Of a stretch of DNA of 37,325 nucleotides, positions 7,075 to 15,586 are shown piece after piece. The translations under genes and the position numbers were made by a program. The stretch comes from Streptomyces soli (GTDB taxonomy: Bacteria; Actinomycetota; Actinomycetes; Streptomycetales; Streptomycetaceae), in NCBI RefSeq assembly GCF_003999195.1, contig NZ_RJVR01000310.1, positions 1 to 37,325 on the forward strand. Direction: 5' to 3'. The notes beneath the pieces are model-generated. The model was not told where the DNA came from, did no database searches, and was given only the letters and a program-made list of their open reading frames with translations. The first letter of the stretch is position 1, and every line of letters starts with the position of its first letter.

Positions 7075-8513
7075 GTCTGCTTCCAACTCCCCGTCGTACG
7101 AGTCTCGGCGAGGTCGCTCCACAGGTAAGCGGAGGTTTCCACGCCCTTGAGGAGGAGGTCGAGTTCGACCTTCTCGTTCACCGAGTGCCAACCGTCTGAG
7201 GGCACCGAAATTCCCAGAAACAGCACCGGTACGTCCAGTACGTCCTGGAGGTCGGCCGCCGGACCCGAACCACCCTCACGGGTGAATCTGATCCCGGTCC
7301 CGAAGGCCCGGCCCATCGCCCGCACCACGGACTGCAGCGCCGGGTGGTCCAGCGGCGTCAGGCACGGGCGGGTCGCGCCCCAGAAGGTGATCTCGTGCCG
7401 GATGCCCGCCGGGAGGCGGTCGGCCACCCACTCCGTGACCAGCCGCTGGATCCGGTCCGTGTCCTGCCCGGCCACCAGCCGGAAGCTCAGCTTCAGCTGC
7501 GCCGACGCCGGCACGATCGTCTTGCCGCCCGGACCCTGGTAACCGCCGCCGATGCCGTTCACCTCGGCCGTCGGGCGCGCCCAGATCCGCTCCAGGGTGG
7601 TGTGTCCGACCTCGCCGCTCGTCGCGTACGACTTGGCGGTACGCAGCCAGCGCGCCTCGTCGAACGGCAGCTCCGCGAAGAGCTCGCGCTCCTGGTCCGT
7701 CAGCTCGACGACGCCGTCGTAGAACCCGGGGATCGCGACGCGGTGGTCGGCGTCGTGCAGCGCCGCGACCAGCCGGGCCGCCTCGGCGGCGGGGTTGGGG
7801 ACCGCGCCGCCGAAGGACCCGGAGTGAATGTCCTGGTCAGGGCCGTACAGGTCGATCTGGCAGTCGGCCAGGCCGCGCATGCCGGTGCAGACGGTGGGGG
7901 TGTCCTCCGACCACATGCCGGTGTCCGAGACGATCACGGCATCGCAGGCGAGGCGGTCGGCGCGGGCCTTGATGAGGGCCGGGAAGTTCGGCGAGCCGGA
8001 CTCCTCCTCGCCCTCGATCAGCAGCTTGAGGTTGACCGCGGGGGCCGTACGGCCGGTCGCGGCCAGGTGGGCGCGGACGCCGAGCGCGTGAAAGAAGACC
8101 TGTCCCTTGTCGTCGGCGGCCCCGCGTGCGTAGAGCCGGCCGTCCCGGACCACCGGCTCGAACGGGTCCGTGTCCCAGCCGTCCGCCCGGGCGGCGGGCT
8201 GCACGTCGTGGTGCCCGTAGACGAGGACGGTGGGTGCGTCCGGGTCGCCGGAGGGCCACTCCGCGTAGACGGCCGGCGCGCCTGGGGGTCCCCCCGGCAA
8301 AGCCAGCGGGCGTGTGTCCCAGATCTCGGTGACCGGAAAGCCGGTGCGCGTGAGCGCGGCCGCCAGCCACTCGGCGCTGCGGCGTACGTCTGCGGAGCGG
8401 TCCGGGTCGGCCGAGACGGAGGGGATGCGCAGCCAGTCGGCCAAGTCGTCGAGAAACGCGGTCTTGTGGGCCTCGATGTACGTACGGACGGCGCTGTCCG
8501 GGGTCGTGCTCAT
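7071..8513 (-). CDS. M20-family zinc dipeptidase
   Basis: The 480-aa cytoplasmic metallopeptidase has the M20 metal ligands in order: HHD in VYGHHDVQPA, the bridging Asp in ADDKGQ, the catalytic Glu pair in EGEEESGS, Asp in VSDTGMW and the last His in SDGWHSVNE. A dimerisation domain lies between the last two. Members cleave dipeptides or related N-acyl substrates; the exact substrate is not deducible. There is no ribosome site before ATG 8513, but a TAGGCT ends 7 nt upstream, so the message may be leaderless. nudC is coupled downstream. A copy of the palindromic repeat family separates it from adnB. Confidence 0.92.
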   Translation of the reverse strand: MSTTPDSAVRTYIEAHKTAFLDDLADWLRIPSVSADPDRSADVRRSAEWLAAALTRTGFPVTEIWDTRPLALPGGPPGAPAVYAEWPSGDPDAPTVLVYGHHDVQPAARADGWDTDPFEPVVRDGRLYARGAADDKGQVFFHALGVRAHLAATGRTAPAVNLKLLIEGEEESGSPNFPALIKARADRLACDAVIVSDTGMWSEDTPTVCTGMRGLADCQIDLYGPDQDIHSGSFGGAVPNPAAEAARLVAALHDADHRVAIPGFYDGVVELTDQERELFAELPFDEARWLRTAKSYATSGEVGHTTLERIWARPTAEVNGIGGGYQGPGGKTIVPASAQLKLSFRLVAGQDTDRIQRLVTEWVADRLPAGIRHEITFWGATRPCLTPLDHPALQSVVRAMGRAFGTGIRFTREGGSGPAADLQDVLDVPVLFLGISVPSDGWHSVNEKVELDLLLKGVETSAYLWSDLAETRTTGSWKQT

Positions 8514-8526
8514 ACGGCCGAGCCTA
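8514..8526 (-). promoter_or_regulatory. Possible leaderless promoter of the M20 dipeptidase
   Basis: On the minus strand TAGGCT (8526-8521) is followed by 7 nt and then the ATG. This is the spacing expected if transcription starts at the start codon. No good -35 is visible. Confidence 0.4.
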
Positions 8527-8610
8527 TCCGGCCCGGGGGCCTGCGCGGCCGGGCGGCCGCCGCAGGGGGTGGGTGATCTCCCCCACCCCGCCCCTTCCCG
8601 AAACCGGGCT

Positions 8611-8694
8611 CTCCCCCAAACCTTCGTTTGGGTGGGGGTCCCCCCAGACGGAGTCTGGGGGAGAGTGCCCCCACCGGCCGAAGGCTGGGGGGAC
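8611..8694. repeat. C-rich palindromic element, copy 2
   Basis: Two hairpins lie back to back (8613-8638 with a CTTC loop; 8641-8661 with a 9-bp stem). GGTGGGGG at 8631 can also pair with CCCCCACC at 8668, giving alternative folds. It lies in the 224-bp gap between adnB and the dipeptidase. No gene was seen in the gap. Confidence 0.75.
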
Positions 8695-8737
8695 CCAGGT
8701 CCTCAACCGCCGGACGGACTGACTCAACCCGGTGGAA

Positions 8738-11700
8738 TCAGCCCTCGCCCAGCAGCAAGGCTTCCAGGGCCGCACGGTCGGGAAGCTCCGGTGGGCGGAC
8801 GAGGGCGCCGGTGCGGATGTAGAGGAAGGCGGCGGAGACGCGGTCGAGGGGGAGGTGGTGTTGTTCGGCCCAGGCGAGGCGGTAGATGGCTAGTTGCAGG
8901 GGGTCGGCGGAGGGGGCGTGGTTGGTTTTCCAGTCAATGATTTCGTAGGTGTAGGAGTCGGGGTCGCCGGCGCGGTAGATGGCGTCGATGCGGCCTCGGA
9001 TGATGCGGCCGGCGAGGGAGAGCTGGAAGGGGACTTCGACGCGGTGGGGGGTGCGGTCGGCGTAGGGGGTGCGGAGGAAGGCGTCCTTGAGGGCGGTGAG
9101 GTCGCGCTCGTCGGCGATTTCGTCGTCGCCCTCGATGCCGGGCAGCTCTTCGGGGGTGAGGAGGGGCAGCTCTTCGAAGCGGGATTCGACCCAGGCGTGG
9201 AAGCGGGTGCCTCGGCGGGCGGCGGGCTGCGGGGGGCGGGGCATGGGGCGGGCCAGTTCGCGGGCGAAGCCGTCGGGGTCGGCGGCGAGGCGCATGAGCT
9301 GGGAGGCGGTGAGGGCGGGCGGTACGGGGACGTCGCGTACGGTCGCGCGGGCGCGGCGCAGCTCGCCGGCGAGGGCGTCGAGGTCACGGTCCCAGGAGGC
9401 GACGAGCCGCGCTTCCTCCGGCACAAGGGCAGGCGCCAGTTCGGGCTCGGGCTCGGGCTCGGGTGCTCGCGGCGCCGGGACGTCCGCGTACCAGTCGTCC
9501 CAGTCGGCGGCGTCGTCCGGCGGCAACCCTTCCTCGTCGTCCTCAGGCGGCGGGGGCCAGTCCGGGTCGTCCGCGTAAGCGTGCACGGGCTCGGCAGCCG
9601 GAGCGTCCAGGAGGCTGAGGACCGTCTTGGCGGCCGTACGCCGCCGCTCCAGGGCGACCGGGTCCAGCGGTAGCGGCCACGCCTGCTCGACCCCGCTGAC
9701 CAGTGACGGATTCTGGTCGTCCTCTGCCGGGGGCTCGGCCCAGTGCTCGATCTCGCCGTTACCCGCTTCGCAGTGCTCGCGCAGGGCGTCGAGGAAGGCG
9801 GACGGCCCGAAGGGCTTCTTCTGGGTGGGCCCCCACCAGTGTCCGGACCCGAGGAGCAGCGAACGGGGGCGAGTGAAGGTGACGTAGCCGAGCCGTAGCT
9901 CCTCGACGCGGTTGTGCTCGGCCATGGCCTCGCGGAAGCCGTCCAGGCCGGCCCTGGACCACTCCTCGACGTCCGGCAGGGTTGCTGCGTCGCCCCGCAG
10001 CTCGTGCGGCAGCACCTTCGCGTTGGTCGTCCACAGCTCGCGCCCGCGCTCGCTCGGGAAGCCCTTGCGTACGAGGCCGGGGACGGCGACGACGTCCCAC
10101 TCCAGGCCCTTGGACTTGTGGGCGGTGAGCACCTTCACCGTGTTCTCGCCGCCGGGCAGGGAGCTGTCGAGGCCCTTCTCGTACTGCGCGGCCGTGCGCA
10201 GGAAGCCCAGGAAGGCCAGCAGTGTGGCGTCGCCGTCCAGGGAGGCGAAGTTGGCGGCGATGTCGAGGAAGGCGTTGAGCGTCTCGCGGCGCCGGGCGGC
10301 CAGCGCGTGCGGGGACGCCGACAGCTCGACCTCGAGCCCGGTGACGGCCAGCACCCGGTGCAGTACGTCCATGAGCGGATCGGCCAGCGCCCGCCGCAGG
10401 TCCCGTATCTCCGTGGCGAGGCGGGCGAAGCGGACCCAGGCCTCGGGAGAGAAGGGCAGCTTGTCCCCCGGGTCGGCCTCGACGAAGGTCTCCAGCGCGT
10501 CCGCGAGCGAGATCACCTCTGCCGGGTCGGTGCCCTCCACCGCCGCCGCCAGCCGGTCCTCGGCATCGCCCCGGCCCGGCACCAGCAGCCGCGCCCGCCG
10601 CCCCAGCAGCGCAAGGTCCCGCGCGCCGATGCGCCAGCGCGGCCCGGTGAGCAGCCGTACGAGGGCGGCGTTGGCCGTCGGGTCGTGCAGCACCTCGCAG
10701 ACAGCGACCAGGTCGGCGACCTCGGGCAGGTGCAGCAGCCCCGACAGGCCGACAACCTCGACCGGTACGTCCCGCTCGACCAGCGCCGCGTGGATGTCGG
10801 CGAAGTGGGAGGTCGTACGGCACAGCACTGCGATCTCGCCGGGCTCGGTCCCGGTCCGTACGAGATGGGCGATCGAGTCGGTGAGCCACGCCACCTCGTC
10901 CGCTTGTGTGGGCAGCAGCGCGCACCGCACCAGGCCGTCCTGCTCGGCCCCGGGCGCGGCGCGCAGTGCCTCGACGCCCTCGTGGCGCTCGCGCAGCTCG
11001 GCCGCCAGCCCGTTGGCCAGGTCGAGCAGCCGGCCGCCGCTGCGCCGGTTCTCGGACAGCGAGAAGCGGGCGGCCGGGCCGCCGTCCGCCGCCGGAAAGT
11101 GCGCCGGAAAGTCGTCGAGGTTGGCCACGGAGGCGCCACGCCAGCCGTAGATCGCCTGGCACGGGTCGCCGACGGCGGTCACCGGGTGGCCGGTGCCGCC
11201 GCCGAAGAGCCCGGCCAGCAGCAGCCGCTGGGCGACGGAGGTGTCCTGGTACTCGTCCAGCAGTACGACCCCGTACTGTTCGCGCAGATTCCCGCCGACC
11301 TCGGGCCTGGTCCCGGCGAGCGTCGCCGACAAGGCGATCTGGTCGCCGAAGTCCAGCAGGTCACGGCGGCGCTTCTGCTCCCGGTACGCGGCCGCCAGCC
11401 CCGCGAGGTCCAGCCGGGCGCGTATCGCGGTCTGCACGTCCTTGGCCCACGCGAAGCCGCGCTTGGCCGGGTCGATGCTCCCCAGGCGGCCGGCCAGCTC
11501 CTCGTCGTACGTACGCAGCTTCTCCAGCGGCACCAGGTGCTCTGCCAGCTCGCCCTCCAGCGCGAGCAGGTCGCTGACCAGCGTCGAGATGCCCTTGGTG
11601 AGGGCGGGGAAGGGTCCGGGGGCGGCCTTGAGCACCCGGGCGGCGAGTTGGTAGCGGGTGGCGTCGGCCAGCAGGCGGGAGGTGGGCTCCAGCCCGATCC

Positions 11701-12079
11701 GCAGGCCGTGCTCCTTCAGCAGCTGGCCCGCGAAGGCGTGATAGGTGGAGATCTGCGGCTCCCCCGGCGGGTGCTCGGCCGGGTCGAACGGGTCGGGGTC
11801 GGTGACGCCCGCCTTGAGCAGCGCTTTGCGTACGCGCTCCGCCAGCTCGCCGGCGGCCTTGTTGGTGAACGTCAGCCCGAGCACGCGGTCCGGCGCGACC
11901 TGCCCGGTACCGACCAGCCAGACGACCCGGGCCGCCATCACCGTCGTCTTCCCGGAGCCGGCTCCGGCCACGATCACCTGCGGGGCGAGCGGTGCCGTGA
12001 CGCAGGCCAGCTGCTCCGGGGTGAAGGGAATGCCGAGCAGCTCCTTGAGCTGCTCGGGGTCGGTGATGCGCGGTGCCAC
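8738..12079 (-). CDS. adnB: AdnB-like UvrD/RecB-family helicase-nuclease subunit
   Basis: The 1113-aa protein combines a superfamily 1A motor with a RecB-like nuclease. Walker A is AGAGSGKTT (38-46), motif II is LLDEYQD, and ANAxKGLEWDVV-type motif V is present (HKSKGLEWDVVAVPG). The C-terminal nuclease domain shows GTRFHAWVE, GRIDAIY and the catalytic IIDWKTN. In mycobacteria AdnA and AdnB form a heterodimer that resects double-strand breaks. This protein matches the AdnB side by its N-terminus (FTPEQLACVTAPL) and by its place beside nudC. The GTG start has no ribosome site, but TAGCCT ends 7 nt upstream. An acidic, low-complexity linker (about residues 840-900) separates motor and nuclease. 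Confidence 0.85.
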   Translation of the reverse strand: MAPRITDPEQLKELLGIPFTPEQLACVTAPLAPQVIVAGAGSGKTTVMAARVVWLVGTGQVAPDRVLGLTFTNKAAGELAERVRKALLKAGVTDPDPFDPAEHPPGEPQISTYHAFAGQLLKEHGLRIGLEPTSRLLADATRYQLAARVLKAAPGPFPALTKGISTLVSDLLALEGELAEHLVPLEKLRTYDEELAGRLGSIDPAKRGFAWAKDVQTAIRARLDLAGLAAAYREQKRRRDLLDFGDQIALSATLAGTRPEVGGNLREQYGVVLLDEYQDTSVAQRLLLAGLFGGGTGHPVTAVGDPCQAIYGWRGASVANLDDFPAHFPAADGGPAARFSLSENRRSGGRLLDLANGLAAELRERHEGVEALRAAPGAEQDGLVRCALLPTQADEVAWLTDSIAHLVRTGTEPGEIAVLCRTTSHFADIHAALVERDVPVEVVGLSGLLHLPEVADLVAVCEVLHDPTANAALVRLLTGPRWRIGARDLALLGRRARLLVPGRGDAEDRLAAAVEGTDPAEVISLADALETFVEADPGDKLPFSPEAWVRFARLATEIRDLRRALADPLMDVLHRVLAVTGLEVELSASPHALAARRRETLNAFLDIAANFASLDGDATLLAFLGFLRTAAQYEKGLDSSLPGGENTVKVLTAHKSKGLEWDVVAVPGLVRKGFPSERGRELWTTNAKVLPHELRGDAATLPDVEEWSRAGLDGFREAMAEHNRVEELRLGYVTFTRPRSLLLGSGHWWGPTQKKPFGPSAFLDALREHCEAGNGEIEHWAEPPAEDDQNPSLVSGVEQAWPLPLDPVALERRRTAAKTVLSLLDAPAAEPVHAYADDPDWPPPPEDDEEGLPPDDAADWDDWYADVPAPRAPEPEPEPELAPALVPEEARLVASWDRDLDALAGELRRARATVRDVPVPPALTASQLMRLAADPDGFARELARPMPRPPQPAARRGTRFHAWVESRFEELPLLTPEELPGIEGDDEIADERDLTALKDAFLRTPYADRTPHRVEVPFQLSLAGRIIRGRIDAIYRAGDPDSYTYEIIDWKTNHAPSADPLQLAIYRLAWAEQHHLPLDRVSAAFLYIRTGALVRPPELPDRAALEALLLGEG

Positions 12080-12092
12080 GCGTGTGAGGCTA
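12080..12092 (-). promoter_or_regulatory. Possible leaderless promoter of adnB
   Basis: TAGCCT (12092-12087, minus strand) is followed by 7 nt and the GTG start. This is the same spacing as before the dipeptidase and the alpha/beta hydrolase. No -35 match is evident. Confidence 0.4.
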
Positions 12093-12132
12093 TCGGGCGG
12101 GTCGGACAGCGGTGGCGCGAAAGGTACGGAAG

Positions 12133-14985
12133 CTACAGTTCGCCCTTACGCGTGAGGTGGGTGAAGGACAGCCATCCCGGCAGCACCGGCAGCCAGAAGG
12201 TCAGCAGCCGGAAGAGCAGCACGGCCGGCGTCGCCACGTCGTTGCCCAGACCGGCCAGCACGAGGGCGGCGGTGGTCGCGGCCTCGATCGCGCCGACGCC
12301 GCCGGGCGTGGGCACGGCGGAGCCGACCGCGTTGGCGGTGAGGTAGACCACGGCCACGCTGGCGTAGCTGAGGTGACCGCCGAAGGCGCGTACGCACGCA
12401 TCGAGGCAGATCACGTTGACGAAGGTGAGGGCCAGCGTGCCGCCGACGCCGGTGACGATCTTGGCCGGGCGCTGGAGGACGTCCAGCATGCGCGGGATGA
12501 CGCCCGCGAAGAGCGACCGCACCCGCGTCGACACGAAGTGGCGCAGCGCCGGGATCGCGGTGACGACCAGCACCAGGACGCCGGCCGTCAGCAGTCCGGC
12601 CATGACGGTCCTGGACGGCGACAGCGACGGGGTCTTCTCGGTGCCGGTGATGTAGCCGAAGACCAGCAGCAGGCTGATGTGCGAGCCGAGCGAGACCAGC
12701 TGCGAGGCACCGACACTGGCGACCGCGAGCCCGGGCCGGACCCCGGCCTTCTGCAGATAGCGGGTGTTGAGCGCGACGCCGCCGACCGCCGCCGGGGCAA
12801 CGAGCTTCACGAACGAGCCGGCGACCTGCGCCATCACCGTCTTGAACAGCGAGAGCCGCTCGGGCACGAAGCCCGCGAGCGAGCAGGCGGCGGCCACGTA
12901 GCTGAGCGCGGAGGCGAGCAGCGCGATGGCCGCCCAGCCCCAGTTGGCCTCGGCGATGGCGTCGGTGAGGGGGACGCGGCTGATCTGGGACAACAGGTAG
13001 TAGACGGCGATGGCGCCCGCGATGAAGGTGATGAGCGTGCGCGGTTTGATGCGCTCCAGGCGGACCGGCTCGACCGGGGCCTGCGGGCGGATCAGCAGCA
13101 TCTCCTGGCGGATCCGGGAGAGCAGGTCCTCCTCGCGGACCTCCTCCAGCGCCGCTTCGATCGCCTTGCGCTCGGCCCGTTTCTCGGCCTTCTCGTCCTT
13201 GACGGTGTCCGGTGTCTCCGCGGCCGCCTTGCCGGCCTTGGTCGCGGCGAACACCGCCTCGCGCTCGCGCTGCGCGCGCTCGCGGGCGAGCTGTTTGAGC
13301 ATGGCCCGGGTCGTACGGCTCAGGGCGATCGGCTGGAGCAGCGGCAGCGAGTCCGCCACGGTGTCCGGGCCGAGTACGGCCACGCCCGAGGCTACCGCGC
13401 GCTCGGGGCCGACGCGCAGGGCCAGCGTGGTCAGCAGCTGGGCGATGTCCATCCGCAGGACGATGTCTCCTGCGGCGATCTCACCGCCGCGCAGGTCGGT
13501 CAGGAAGACCTTGCCGGAACGATCCACCAGGAGCGATTCGCCGATCAGCCTGCGGTGTGCGATCCGCCGCGACTGCAGGGCCTTCACCTGTTCCCAGGCG
13601 CCGAGCAGCAGGTCGTCACTGACCGCGTCGTCCGGCAGCGCGTCGAGCGGGTAGCCGCCGATGTGCTCGTAGACCAGCATCACCGCGTCCGGGCCGAGCT
13701 CGGAGGTGGCGATCAGCTTCGGGGCGTTGGCGCCGGCGGCGATGGCCGCGTACGCGAGCAGCGCCTCCTGCTCCAGGGCCTGGCGCAGCGACTGCAGGCT
13801 GCGCCGCTGGGTGATGCCGCGCAGGGCCAGGCGGCGCCATACGCGGTAGAAGAAGCCGTGCGCCTGCTGCTCGCGGTCGACCACCGTCACGTCCAGCGGC
13901 GGACCGCTCTCGAGGGTGACCAGATAGCGGCGGCCGCGCTCGGAGTCCGGCGACTCGGGGAACCCGTCCTCGGTCCTGACGGCGGTCAGCGGCGCGAAGC
14001 CCACGCGACGCAGGCCGGCGAGGAGGTTCTGGCCGGTGGGACGGACATTCGGCGAGCCGACCGCGTAGAGCGTTCCATACGCGACCGTCCAGCCGATCAG
14101 TACGGTCGTGATGATCGAGAAGGGTGTGGTGTAGCCGCCGACCAGGACGGCGAACGCGTCCAGGACCAGGACGCACCACAGCCCCACCCGCCAGCGCGGG
14201 CGGCGGGCCATGCCGACTGCCGTCATGTACGCGATGACCGGCGCGAGATAGCCGTGCACGGGGTCGGTGATGCCGCCGCTGGGGGCGTTCCTGGTGAGGG
14301 CGTCGCGGATGGCGGCCGGGGCGGCCTCGGAAACCCAGAGGTCGGTGGCGAGCGAGACGCCGTGGGCGAGGACGGCCGCGAGGACGCCGTCCGCGATCCG
14401 CAGGCCGTCCCGCTTGATCAGCCGCTCGATCGCGAAGGCCACCGGCACGATCAGCACCGCGATACTCGCCGTGAAACCAGCGAACGCGATCAGCGCCTGC
14501 GGGGCGTGTGTCGCGCCGTCCGCGATGTCCTGCTCCACGCCGGACGTCGTGGCGTGCGCGAAGTACGCGATGCCGAGCACGACGGCGATGCCCAGCACCC
14601 CGAACAGGAAGCGCATCAGGTCAACAGGCCGGTGCACGCGGGCGGCCAGCAGCGGCTCGTCGCGGGCGACGGGGTCCGGGTGCGAGGCACCCTTGGGCTT
14701 CTCGGGGCATCTCGGGACATTCCCGGCCCGGTCGTCGGTGCTGTCGTCCGAGCGGTCCTCGGCGCGCTCGCCGGACGGTGCCGCTTCGGGCTCGTGGTCG
14801 GTGCTGTCGGTGCTGTCGGTGCTGTCGGTGCCGTCAGTGGCGTCAGTGCCGCTGTCCGGCGCGGAGTCGTGGTCGGCGCTCACGGGGCCGTCCGACGCCT
14901 GGGCAGGCGGGACCACGCGGGGGGCTTCGTTCGCCGCCGCGTCGTGTTCACCGGATGTCGCTTTTTGATCTCGTATCACAGTCAC
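12133..14985 (-). CDS. Multi-domain membrane protein: disordered acidic N-terminus, kinase-like domain, LPG-synthase-type flippase domain
   Basis: The protein is about 950 aa from GTG 14985 (a second GTG lies two codons downstream). Residues 1-110 are acidic and disordered, with a TDSTDSTDSTD run. About five membrane segments follow, then a cytoplasmic domain with kinase/APH-like motifs (MLVYEHIGG, HRRLIGESLLVD, FLTDLRGGE). The canonical HxD catalytic Asp and DFG are altered, suggesting a pseudokinase or atypical kinase. The C-terminal third has the lysylphosphatidylglycerol-synthase-type membrane domain (UPF0104/MprF flippase) with the signature TPGGVGAIE. It may flip or sense a lipid. It lies 53 nt upstream of adnB on the same strand and is divergent from the alkyltransferase-like gene. 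Confidence 0.8.
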   Translation of the reverse strand: MTVIRDQKATSGEHDAAANEAPRVVPPAQASDGPVSADHDSAPDSGTDATDGTDSTDSTDSTDHEPEAAPSGERAEDRSDDSTDDRAGNVPRCPEKPKGASHPDPVARDEPLLAARVHRPVDLMRFLFGVLGIAVVLGIAYFAHATTSGVEQDIADGATHAPQALIAFAGFTASIAVLIVPVAFAIERLIKRDGLRIADGVLAAVLAHGVSLATDLWVSEAAPAAIRDALTRNAPSGGITDPVHGYLAPVIAYMTAVGMARRPRWRVGLWCVLVLDAFAVLVGGYTTPFSIITTVLIGWTVAYGTLYAVGSPNVRPTGQNLLAGLRRVGFAPLTAVRTEDGFPESPDSERGRRYLVTLESGPPLDVTVVDREQQAHGFFYRVWRRLALRGITQRRSLQSLRQALEQEALLAYAAIAAGANAPKLIATSELGPDAVMLVYEHIGGYPLDALPDDAVSDDLLLGAWEQVKALQSRRIAHRRLIGESLLVDRSGKVFLTDLRGGEIAAGDIVLRMDIAQLLTTLALRVGPERAVASGVAVLGPDTVADSLPLLQPIALSRTTRAMLKQLARERAQREREAVFAATKAGKAAAETPDTVKDEKAEKRAERKAIEAALEEVREEDLLSRIRQEMLLIRPQAPVEPVRLERIKPRTLITFIAGAIAVYYLLSQISRVPLTDAIAEANWGWAAIALLASALSYVAAACSLAGFVPERLSLFKTVMAQVAGSFVKLVAPAAVGGVALNTRYLQKAGVRPGLAVASVGASQLVSLGSHISLLLVFGYITGTEKTPSLSPSRTVMAGLLTAGVLVLVVTAIPALRHFVSTRVRSLFAGVIPRMLDVLQRPAKIVTGVGGTLALTFVNVICLDACVRAFGGHLSYASVAVVYLTANAVGSAVPTPGGVGAIEAATTAALVLAGLGNDVATPAVLLFRLLTFWLPVLPGWLSFTHLTRKGEL
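14796..14862 (-). repeat. 9-nt tandem repeat coding Thr-Asp-Ser in the flippase N-terminus
   Basis: The unit GTGCTGTCG (plus strand) is repeated in tandem, with decayed units after it. It encodes the TDS run in the disordered region and is likely to vary in length by slippage. Confidence 0.7.
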
Positions 14986-15112
14986 CGCCCGGAAGATGGT
15001 GGCACGAGCCGTACGCGCGTGGGCGCACGAGGGGGCAATTGGTGGGTTCGTGCCCCATCGCGCACATCGGTTCGGGCGCCCGTTGTCGGTGGGCTGCGGC
15101 AGGATATGAGAG

Positions 15113-15451
15113 GTGAGCGAGGACGAACTGCCGGAAGTGCCGGAGTATGCCGAGCGGGTGCTCGCCGTCACCGAGCGGATCCCGCCCGGCAAGGTGATGA
15201 CGTACGGGGATGTGGCCGAGTGGCTCGGGGCGGGCGGCCCCCGGCAGGTCGGCCGGGTCATGGCGCTGTACGGCGGGGCGGTGCCGTGGTGGCGTGTGGT
15301 GCGGGCCGACGGCGGCTTCCTGCCGGGCCACGAACTGGAGGCGCTGGGCCACTACCGGGAGGAGGGTACGCCGATGCGTGAGGCCTCGCGCGCCGCCGAG
15401 GGGCACATACCGCGCCTCGACATGCGGCGGGCCCGCTGGGACGGGGACTGA
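15113..15451 (+). CDS. Alkyltransferase-like (ATL) DNA-damage recognition protein, MGMT family without the active cysteine
   Basis: The 112-aa protein has the DNA-binding part of O6-alkylguanine-DNA alkyltransferases: RIPPGKVMTYGDVAEWLG, then RQVGRVMALYGG. The place of the PCHRV methyl-acceptor motif is occupied by PWWRVV, so the reactive Cys is replaced by Trp. Known ATL proteins bind alkylated guanine and channel it to nucleotide excision repair rather than repairing it themselves. The GTG start has only a weak GAG ribosome match. The gene is divergent from the flippase-like gene and lies 135 nt upstream of adnA, so it is embedded in a repair gene neighbourhood, as Rv3204 is. Confidence 0.87.
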   Translation: MSEDELPEVPEYAERVLAVTERIPPGKVMTYGDVAEWLGAGGPRQVGRVMALYGGAVPWWRVVRADGGFLPGHELEALGHYREEGTPMREASRAAEGHIPRLDMRRARWDGD

Positions 15452-15586
15452 CGACCGGTCGACCCTCACAGCATCCAGCTTCCGCCATCCTGACCCGGTC
15501 CATGCGGTGTGCCGTCCGTACGGAGTACCGTCGGCAACCGGCCGCACAGCCGTAACGTACGAGTACCCACAGAACCGGCGAAACAC

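Noticed and set aside
9914..12346. 810-codon open frame opposite adnB
   Set aside because: Shadow of the helicase coding sequence; no recognisable domain.
12112..15381. 1089-codon open frame opposite the flippase-like gene
   Set aside because: High-GC shadow frame; composition is Arg/Gly/Asp/Gln-rich low-complexity without domains, and the minus strand has clear membrane and flippase motifs.
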